Assembly (NCBI RefSeq): GCF_000276665.1
Contig: NW_004955464.1
Location: forward strand, 101,829-165,828
DNA length: 64,000 bases
Source: Chinchilla lanigera
Taxonomy: Eukaryota > Chordata > Mammalia > Rodentia > Chinchillidae
Reading direction: 5' to 3'
Shown: piece after piece, positions 56,497 to 64,000 of the stretch
Numbering within the stretch: position 1 is the stretch's first letter
Layout: each line of letters opens with the position of its first letter
Position numbers and translations under genes: made by a program
Notes under the pieces: model-generated
The model's database searches: none
Told to the model about the DNA's origin: nothing
Seen by the model: the letters and a program-made list of their open reading frames with translations, nothing else

Positions 56497-58125
56497 ATGG
56501 TGCTGCTAATAGAGCCTGAGCCCTCTAGCCTCATCCAATTTAAGAAGGAAGGTGTGGTGGGAGACAAAAGGGACTTTTCCCCACCAGAGAGGTGTTTCCC
56601 AGTGAACTCTATCTCACAATATTTGATGGAAATGACTGAGCCACAGGGGGCTATCCTGGACTTTTCAGCTCAGAGAAATTTTACTGCATCACAGATTGGA
56701 ACTTCCACCTCTCAGAGCGTAGTACCATTTTCTCTCTCTCCCCTGCAAATGGCATTAAAAGAAACCAGATGGGCACAGGAGCCCATGGAGGGTTTTCAAC
56801 ATACCTACACTGTAACTGAAATTCAAGTCCCTGAAAATCCAGGACAAGTGATATGTCATTATGAACTTATACCTTTTAAAATCCCAAAAGAGTTAGAACA
56901 AGCTATTGCTACTTATGGCCCTACTGCTCCCTTTACCTTGAGTTTAGTAGAAATTCTACAACAGATTATGGCCCCAAATGATTGGAAAGGAATAGCTAAA
57001 CCATGTTTAAGTCCAGTTGATTACTTGCTGTGGAAATGAAATTTCTCTGAATTTTGGACAGACCAGGCAGCTTGAAATGCTGTTCACAAACAGCCATTAC
57101 AAAAGATATGCTATTACAAACAATCAACTGACCTTTGAATTGCCAGCATAGGAGCAAGCCAAGATGGCTGCCATGAGAGCTCGGAGGGAACTTCCTTCTA
57201 AGGGGGAGGCATCTCTCAATTTGGCTTCTATTATTAGGGCGCTGATGAACCTTTTCAAGATCTTGCAGCACGCTTACTGCAGGCTAGTGAGAGGATTATA
57301 AGTGAAATAGAAGTTAGCAAACTAATAATTCAACCGTTGGCCTCTGAAAATGCAAATAAATGATATAAAGAAGCTTCAAGAGCCCACAAAAAATAGGCTA
57401 CATTGCAGATGATTCAGATCTGTGTAGATATTGTAAAAGGTGTCCAGTCGGCGGCACAGAGGGTAATAAAACAATAAAATGCTTTTATTATAGGGCCTGG
57501 AGAAGACTCCAGAGAGGAGAGGTGGAAAAGGGGGGAGTCTTCTGGGGCTAGACAAAGGGGACAATGGTTATATATGGTCAGGCTAGAGGTAGGGTTTAGG
57601 GGGATAGGCTAGCCAACATGGCAGGCTAGCATTGGATGGGAGGGTGGGATAATGAAACAGGATATTACATAAAGGGGAGAAGGAAGTCCTAATTTGACTC
57701 CAGGGAAGAAGGGTGGGGCATAGCACATGGCCTCTAGAGACCAGTGCCATATTGGCCATGGCATATACCACAGTGACTCTAAAGGAATTATACTAGGGAA
57801 AACTCTATCATATTGGTCTCTCATATATACAGGGGGCTGCCTTGGCAGGCGGTATTACTCTGGCTATTCAGCCACAGCCTGGAGAAAGAAAAAAAAAAAC
57901 ATTTGTTTTCATTGTGGGGGCAAAGGGTACTTTGTTCAGAATTGCCCTGCTGCACCAGTAAAGCAGCTCAGTCACTGTCAGTCTCTTCAGCAAAGCCTTG
58001 CAGTCCTTGTACTAAGTTTCAACATGGGTATCACTGGAATAATGTGTGTAGATCTAGAACTGCTGGAAAGTTGGCCCTTTCTGCAAAGCCCCATTGGAGC
58101 TTGCCTTAGCCCCATCAAATAATGG
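56497..58125 (+). pseudogene. Betaretrovirus-like gag remnant
   Basis: Relic of an endogenous gag gene. A 180-codon open stretch (56497-57039) carries capsid phrasing such as WKGIAKPCLSPVDYLLWK, typical of MMTV/ERVK/IAP-type capsids. The capsid C-terminal part continues in broken frames (QMIQICVDI near 57410). An antisense LTR interrupts it at about 57429-57772. The nucleocapsid relic follows with two zinc knuckles in different frames: CFHCGGKGYFVQNC at 57902, in which the zinc-binding His is Tyr, and a second near 57996-58046 with altered spacing. Sequence similarity stops near 58125; no pol, env or 3' LTR is seen. Not functional. Confidence 0.8.
57429..57772 (-). mobile_element. Antisense LTR inserted in gag remnant
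   Basis: On the minus strand: CCATATATAACC (TATA-like), later ATAATAAAAGCATTTTATTG (poly-A signal) and a GTGCCGCC...GGACACC end, the order U3-R-U5. It separates capsid from nucleocapsid relics. TG and CA ends can be drawn (TGTAAAAGG on the left, TACCACA on the right), but no matching target duplication was found, so limits are approximate. Confidence 0.65.
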
Positions 58126-58555
58126 GGGCTGCCCAGATGGCTGCAATGGGGAACAAGGTGCTGGGTGCATTCAGATACCTGGAGTATGGTCCCTACTCCT
58201 ATCTCTTCCCCTACCCGCTGGATGCCAAAGGCACCAATGGTTAGCAGCCCTGCAGCAGGGAACACTCTCCTGCCTCATTCTCCTCCACCATGCTCTTGTT
58301 GCATGTGAGCCTAGGCTTTGGGCCTTGCTCTTGCAGGCCTAGCTGCCATGATGTGAGTATGCAAGTAAAACTGTGGTGCAATGCATGTTTGGGAGGCAGA
58401 TGCCACCATACAGGGCCTGGGACACAAGAATCCCCACCACCCCATGTGCTTCTAGCACTCCCTCACCCTGTGCTCATCTGTGCACTCCCACTGCCTCACT
58501 AGATGCCCATAAAAAGGTACTAAGCATAAATTTAGGGGATTAAAGATTTTATTAC
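58126..58555. other. Unassigned G+C-richer segment
   Basis: Lies between the gag remnant and an L1 ORF1 relic. Could be provirus leader/pol debris or L1 5'-UTR-type sequence; nothing in it is diagnostic. Confidence 0.35.
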
Positions 58556-59322
58556 AAGTGTGATTAGCAGAAATGAGAATAGGGGGTCAGACCTAGCAGA
58601 TAGGGCTGATGTGGATGATCAACTTCTAAGATATAACTTAAAAACAAGAAAACATGAAAAATGGATTGAAAAGCTCCTAGATAATGCAAAGAAAACTTAT
58701 CTAATTGGAATTAGTGAAAAAAGAGAAAACAACACAAATGACAATAAAAGCCTGTTTACAGAAATAATTGTAGAAAAATTTCCAAACATACAGAAAGAAT
58801 TTAATGCACAGATAAGTGATGTATATACACCACCAAGCCAAGATCAGAAAAAAAAACCTTTCTATAACACACACATAATCAAATTTCCAAAAGTTCAATA
58901 CAAGCACAGAATCTTAAAACTGTTAGAGAAAAGCAACAAATCACTTATAAAGTGATTCTTACACGGTTGTATTACTCTGTTTCCAAAACCAGAGAAGGAC
59001 CCAATCAAAAAGAAAACTACATGACAATCTTCTAATGAACATATATGCAAAAATACTCACAAGATATTGGCGAAAAGAATACAAGAAGTCATCAAAAAAT
59101 TCACACGCCACGACCAAAGGCTTCATTCCAAGAATGCAGCACTGTTTAACATACGCAAATGAATAAAGGCAATGTATGAGTAGAGGCAAGAACAGAAATC
59201 ACATGACCATCTCATAGACACAGAAAAATCCAACATCCATTCATTATTTTAAAAATAATGAAAAAAATAGATATATGAGGACCTTATCTCAACCTGAGAA
59301 AACCCACTTATGACAAACCAAT
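58556..59322 (+). mobile_element. L1 fragment: ORF1 relic joined to ORF2 RT relic
   Basis: A 131-codon open frame (58560-58955) shows L1 ORF1-like order: Lys/Glu-rich helix, then FTEIIVEKFPNIQKEF and HIIKFPKVQYKHRILKL. At about 58965 the sequence jumps to ORF2 RT phrasing ([18 protein letters not shown], then LMNIYAKILTR-like), so ORF1 end, endonuclease and early RT are missing. An old, internally deleted copy. Confidence 0.7.
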
Positions 59323-59330
59323 ATGAGGGA

Positions 59331-59750
59331 TGAAAAGATGTGCAGAACACCTCAGGCACATTCTCTTTGCTCCAGGACTAATTTAAAGCACGACACTGTC
59401 CTGATCCAACGTGCTGTTGTCTGCCCTTAGCAGACTCCCCCATTGCTAAACTTGCAGTCACTTCTCTGAACCCACGATGAGGTCTGTACTCACTGCTGTG
59501 TTCCCTGTCGCCTGTGCAGAGCCCTGTACATGATCAATGCTCTGCATTTGTTGCACCACGCAGCTCAGCCTATTGTCTTGTCCTCGCTTGCTGAAAGGAC
59601 AACAATTACAATTAATTACAACTCTTTGTTGCCTCTGTCATAGTCATAGATCATATTTCTCATTCTCTTGGAGCCCCTGCTGCCATTTCAGCTTCTTACT
59701 TTGAAATAAATTCTCAGAAAGTAAGAGCCCAGGAGTCTTTTGCCATAACA
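59331..59750 (+). mobile_element. Probable solo ERV LTR
   Basis: LTR-like: TGAAAAGATG start, G+C-richer U3/R, CTTTGAAATAAATTCTCAG (poly-A signal), ending TTGCCATAACA, the same terminal TGCCATAACA as the LTR at 14412. It interrupts or follows the L1 fragment. No convincing target duplication. Confidence 0.55.
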
Positions 59751-60310
59751 ACTTGTTTTGAAATCGTACCTACTCCCACTGTCAGTTAAAATAGGAAAGG
59801 CAGATCAGAGACAACACTGAAAGCTAAAAATAGACCTGCTAAAATGCACCACTTTAAAAAAACATCAGTTTTTAACTTTTCTGACTAGAAATAGGATCAT
59901 AATTTATATTCTTTTTGCATTTCCACAGTTTCAGCTCCATTATTTATTTACATTTAGCCCATAATATCTATGACAAAATTAGAATAAAATTATTACTTTC
60001 AGAATGAATAAAATATAAATTTAAAGATTTAACTGGAGAAACTATCACAACTCCATGTAAAACTCTGATGTTACATAAAAATTATGTACATTTCATGTGT
60101 TATGTACACTTAAAACCTGTAGTAACCTATACCATCATCATCATAATCTTTAATCAGACATCTGTACATTTTTGGCAGAGTAGCTGGCATATAGTGTGTG
60201 TTTGGCAATTGTTTCTGAAATGATCACTCTGTACTGCAAACATGTACTGGTAAAAATTTTTAAAAAGGAAAAAACGAATGGATACATATATTGTGAATAC
60301 TATTTGACAA
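59751..60310. other. Intergenic, nothing recognised
   Basis: AT-rich; no exon, RNA or clear repeat. Confidence 0.4.
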
Positions 60311-60510
60311 GAATTTCATGGTAGGCAAAGCCATTATTTCATTTGAACCTTATAATAACACAGTGAATTATATAGAATAGTGATTACCACCAACTCTACC
60401 TTAAAAATAAAGGGTGGCCCAGAGGGATTAATTAATTTATCCAAGTTCACACACAGCTGGTATGTGGTAGGACTGCCTTTCAAATCTAAATCTTGTGACA
60501 CCAAGTCCTG
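60311..60510 (-). mobile_element. MIR SINE
   Basis: Antisense MIR: ATTTGAACCTTATAATAACA, GGTGGCCCAGAGGGATTAAT, CCAAGTTCACACACAGCTGG, TGTGGTAGGACTGCCTTTCA. Confidence 0.75.
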
Positions 60511-61904
60511 AAGCTATTATGGATGTACTTGTATACTTAAGTTTTTATGTAGTGGAAAGACTGAGAATTCCTTTATATCTTAAATGGCACACATTATATT
60601 TCTAAAATATCCAAAATGAAAGTGGCCTAATTTTTTAAATATCATAGAATCATAAATCTAAATAGACACAGGCACCATTAAAATAAATTTACAACATGAA
60701 AATAATTAATTTGTCTTAGGACTAAAATGAGAAGTGAGCACAGCGTATGTGGGGAAAAAAACCATGGTGTTTGTGAGCTATCATCATCTCTTGGTATGAA
60801 TGAGTGAATAATTATCACAGCAGAAAGAAAAAATAAACCATAATTAAGCAATGGCTGTGACAATACTCCTTGGGGGATAATTATTTGTCTTTATTGCATT
60901 CTTACAGTAATGTTTTACAAATGATATAAGCTTCTAATTTTCACTTTTATACTTATAGTTGATCCATAATTTTTTTAAAAATACATGCTTTTAATAAGAA
61001 ATTGTTCTCCATGTGTTTTGCATTTAGTAAATTTTTAGATTATTGTCGAAGACACTATAAACATTTTAAAATAATCACTGCCTCTATGCTATGGTCTTGT
61101 AACAGATTTAAAGCCTCTGCATAACTGATAATAAAAATGCATGACATTTTTGTTTTTAATAGACTTTTAAAATTATAATTTTAGGTTTAACACGTAGATC
61201 TTTGTACAGTTGACTTTTCAACATAGCAAGGCCCAAAATAACTTTCTGAAAATTTTTTTTCTGTGGAAGTGGAAAATGCATTTTTCCCATATAAGTGGGA
61301 TGTTATTTTCAAAAGAACTTTATCATTGTGCACCTAATAACAGTAATTAGCCCTTAAAAATGGTGACAATTCCTTATTGGTGTGTGTACGATTACTCTAG
61401 CAATATTACAGTATACAGTTGAATGATTCTCTCCCACACACCTCACCACCCAGATAGTTTACAGTTCTATTAACAGTAAAGTTGATAAAGTATTACTGAT
61501 TTAAAAATTAAGATTAGCTAAAGAAAAAAACCCAGAAAATTATTTGGTGTGGCCATCTTACATGCTTATGCCTCCTACAAAAAGCTAAATATTTTAGCAG
61601 TGGTGTAATGAAAAGTTACATCTTACTGTTAATGTATGTATGCTCTGGTACACAGAAATCATTGTGTTGTCACAGTACGACAGTGAAATACATAAATAAA
61701 AACTTTATTTTCAAAAAATAGAATAACGACTGCCTCATTACTTAACAAGAATGACAGGCTATTGTTCATGCCTGTGGGCCGACAATCAATAAGCAGAGTT
61801 TTGCGGTCTTTAGAGCTGTGAAGAAACCTAGAGCTATCTTAGAAGCCTCACGTTACTAGAGCCTTTTTTCTGCTGAAAATCTAGTTCTCTCTATGCAATT
61901 TTTG
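60511..61904. other. Intergenic, nothing recognised
   Basis: AT-rich, without identifiable gene, RNA or repeat. Could hold old non-coding conserved DNA, which cannot be judged without alignment. Confidence 0.35.
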
Positions 61905-62654
61905 AAAAGATGTTCCTCTCTCTGAAATGTGATCTTGGTAACTTTTACAAAGATGGGTTGTCTATACATATGGATTTCTTCTGTATTCTCAGTACTGTCC
62001 TTATTGTTCTGTCTTATGTCAGTTCCATGCTGTTTAAGTTGTTATCACAGTATTATTTTGAAGTCAAGTGCTGTAATGCCTCCGGCTTTTTTTTTTTTTT
62101 TCTCACAGTTGCTTTGGTTTGATGGTCTTTTGCTTCCATACAAATTTTAGGAGTGCTTTTTCTATTTCCATGAAGAATGTTTGGTATTTTAATAAAGATT
62201 GCATTCAATCAGTGGAGTACTTTGGGCCATATGGACATTTTAACAATATGCTTACAATTTATGAACATAAGCATGTTCCAACTTTTTGTAGCCTATTCCA
62301 TTTCTTTCAGCAGTGCCTTGTGATTTTCAATGTACAGATCATTCATTTCTTTGATTAAATTTACTCATATGCATTGTATTTTTGTAGCAATTATAAAGGG
62401 GATTGCTTTCTTGATTTCTCTTTCACTAATTTAATTATTGGTATATTAAAAAGCTACTGGTTTTTTATCTTGATTTTTGTCTTCTGCAATTTCATTGAAT
62501 TCAGTTAGCAGCTTTAATCATTTTTGGTGGAGTCTTATGTAGAAAGATCATGTCATCTGCAAAGAGGGAGAATCTAACCTCCTCTTCTTCTGTTTGGATG
62601 CCCTGCTCTCTTTTGTATTATTGCCTTAAGACTTCTACTACTAGAGTATTAGGA

Positions 62655-63195
62655 GGAACAGAATCATAAACAATGCATGCAGTTACATGAGAGGACTATT
62701 AGGAGGCTTGCAGGATCAGAGGCGGGAGCATCCACAGTGCTGTCCTTGCTTTGGAGACCTGGAGGATCCAGGAACTGCTTAGCTCAAGAAGATGGAAATT
62801 ATGGAACAAGAGGGTCAGGAATGCAGTGCCAGTCAAAAGTTAAAGGTAAGAAACTCACCAGAAGTCCTTAGTGCAAGTTGAAACTGGAAAATTGAAAAAA
62901 AAAAAAAAAAAAAGAAGGACTTGGAGATTGATGGTCAAGGAAGCAGCAGCAAAGGATACCCCACTCAAGTCTAGAGCTCTTCACAGTGGGCACACTTGCT
63001 TCTTCTTTCCATTTTCTGTTCTCCAGGCTGCAAGCTCACTGGTTGGTGCCACCCGCAACTATGGTAGGTCATCTCCTCAGTTTGCTGGCCTTCATGTCAG
63101 TACTACATCTCTGGAAGAGACACACTCAGCACTGTGGTTTCCTAACCTGCTAGGTGTTTCTTACTCCAGCCAGGTTGACATATCACGGTTAATGT
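62655..63195. mobile_element. LTR-like insertion within old L1
   Basis: Unrelated to L1; the L1 resumes in register on both sides. Contains a 19-bp A run at about 62898 and TTGGTGCCACCCGCAACTAT, CTCCTCAGTTTGCTGGCC, CCAGCCAGGTTGACA, reminiscent of rodent ERVL-type LTRs. Family and orientation not settled. Confidence 0.35.
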
Positions 63196-63433
63196 TCACA
63201 AAAATACTGAATAGGGGTGGAGAAAGAAGACATTTTTCACATGTCCCTGATTTTAGAGGAGATGATCTTAGCTTTTTTCCATTCAGTATCATATAGGCTG
63301 GGGCTTTGTTATGCTGAAGTATATTCCTTTTATACTTATATTTTGAGGGGTTCTAGAAAGCAAGATGCTGAATTTCATCAAGTACTTTCTTAACATCCAT
63401 TGGGGTGATCTCATGGTACCTATTCCTCATTAT

Positions 63434-63594
63434 GTTCTTTTGTTTTGTTTTGGTTGAGACAGGGTCTCACTACGCAGTTCAGGCTAACCTTGAACTCCCT
63501 TATGTAGCCTTAGACTGGCCTCAAACTCACAGCATCCTCCTGCCTCAGCCTCCTGAATGCTGGGATTACAGGCATTCACTGTCACACCTGGCTA
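63434..63594 (-). mobile_element. Long B1-like SINE inside old L1
   Basis: Antisense: GAGACAGGGTCTCACTACGC, CTTGAACTCCCTTATGTAGC, a second TGGCCTCAAACTCACAGC, then TGGGATTACAGGCATTCACT. Shows the same internal duplication as the copies at 17503 and 33181. Confidence 0.9.
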
Positions 63595-63929
63595 TCCCTG
63601 TTGACTTATCAGTTTGCAAAGGGTGAACTATCCTTGCATAGCTGGATAATTAACACTTGGTGGTGGTATATAATTTTTTTGTATGTTATCATGTTGGTTT
63701 GCTATATTTTGTTCAGCAGGGATATTGGTCTATAGTTTCCCTTTTTATTATGCCTTTGTCTGGTTTTCTTATCAAGGCAATTCTGGCCTCATAGAATGGG
63801 TTTGGAAGGGTTGTGACCTTTTCAATAATATTGAAAAGTTTGAGAAAAATTGAGATTAATTCTCTAAAAGTTTGGTAAAATTCAGTAGTAATTTCATTAG
63901 GTCCTGAGTGTTTCTGTTTTCACTTTTTT

Positions 63930-64000
63930 AACTTTAAGGGTAATAAAAATACAGAATTTTGAAACAAAATGATAGGAAATTAACAATGGTTATTATATTG
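63930..64000 (-). mobile_element. Start of another L1 3' end, cut by window edge
   Basis: TTGAAACAAAATGATAGGAA and TTAACAATGGTTATTATATT match the 3'-end sequence of the minus-strand L1s at 37325 and 45061. Confidence 0.6.

Larger units (their letters stand above)
61905..63925 (-). mobile_element. Old L1 with nested insertions
   Basis: Antisense L1 ORF2 in order: CCATGCTGTTTAAGTTGTTA, GAAGTCAAGTGCTGTAATGC, TCATGTCATCTGCAAAGAGG, GTCCCTGATTTTAGAGGAGA, TGAATTTCATCAAGTACTTT, TTGGTCTATAGTTTCCCTTT, GGCCTCATAGAATGGGTTTG. Interrupted by about 540 bp of other DNA (about 62655-63195) and by a B1-like SINE (63434-63594). All frames are broken. Confidence 0.75.

Noticed and set aside
56497..57039. 180-codon open frame as a domesticated gag gene
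   Set aside because: Neighbouring gag parts are in broken frames and interrupted by an LTR; no splice or start evidence for a host gene.
58560..58955. 131-codon open frame as a host gene
   Set aside because: Its order of motifs is L1 ORF1-like and ORF2 sequence follows directly; treated as an L1 relic.
27434..64000. 3' exons of the usual upstream neighbour (FGGY in human)
   Set aside because: No exon of a sugar kinase was recognised. As I remember the human map, the gap is larger than this flank.

Overview
The window is mammalian nuclear DNA: one GT-AG spliced gene, a CpG-island promoter, ancient mammalian repeats (MIR, MLT1-type MaLR, Tigger-like DNA elements, L1M) and rodent-style SINEs (tRNA-Ala-derived ID elements and B1-like monomers). 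No B2 or B4 SINE was recognised. That points to a non-muroid rodent (squirrel-, guinea-pig- or beaver/kangaroo-rat-related), but the species cannot be fixed from sequence alone.

The only protein-coding gene recognised is HOOK1, on the minus strand. Its promoter lies in a CpG island at about 27.18-27.70 kb and its ATG at 27433. Nine coding exons (27377-27433, 19616-19701, 13376-13448, 11214-11264, 10209-10341, 7413-7480, 6520-6582, 5597-5680, 898-1064) join without a stop into 782 nt (260 codons plus 2 nt). They encode the N-terminal HOOK (calponin-homology-like) domain and the start of the coiled coil. All junctions are GT-AG. The rest of the gene lies beyond base 1.

The introns (1-27 kb) hold ID and B1-like SINEs, several with clear target-site duplications, MIRs, an old L1M split by an L1-3'-UTR-like element, an MLT1 LTR, a solo ERV LTR with a 4-bp duplication, a Tigger-like element with an internal minisatellite, a 227-bp fold-back element and minus-strand L1 3' ends.

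The upstream intergenic part (27.7-64 kb) contains no gene I can support. It holds a 1.27-kb chimeric retroposon (gammaretrovirus-like gag-pro remnant plus four about 103-bp tandem units plus an A-rich tail, inside a perfect 15-bp duplication); a near full-length dead minus-strand L1 (37.3-43.2 kb); an L1 broken into three segments of alternating orientation (45.1-49.7 kb); a younger L1 nested in an older one (49.7-53.5 kb); an ERVL dUTPase-like remnant; a MaLR internal region with its LTR; a betaretrovirus-like provirus remnant (LTR, Lys-type primer-binding site, gag) with an antisense LTR inserted in gag; and another old L1 with nested insertions up to the right edge. No endogenous retroviral or L1 reading frame seen here is intact.
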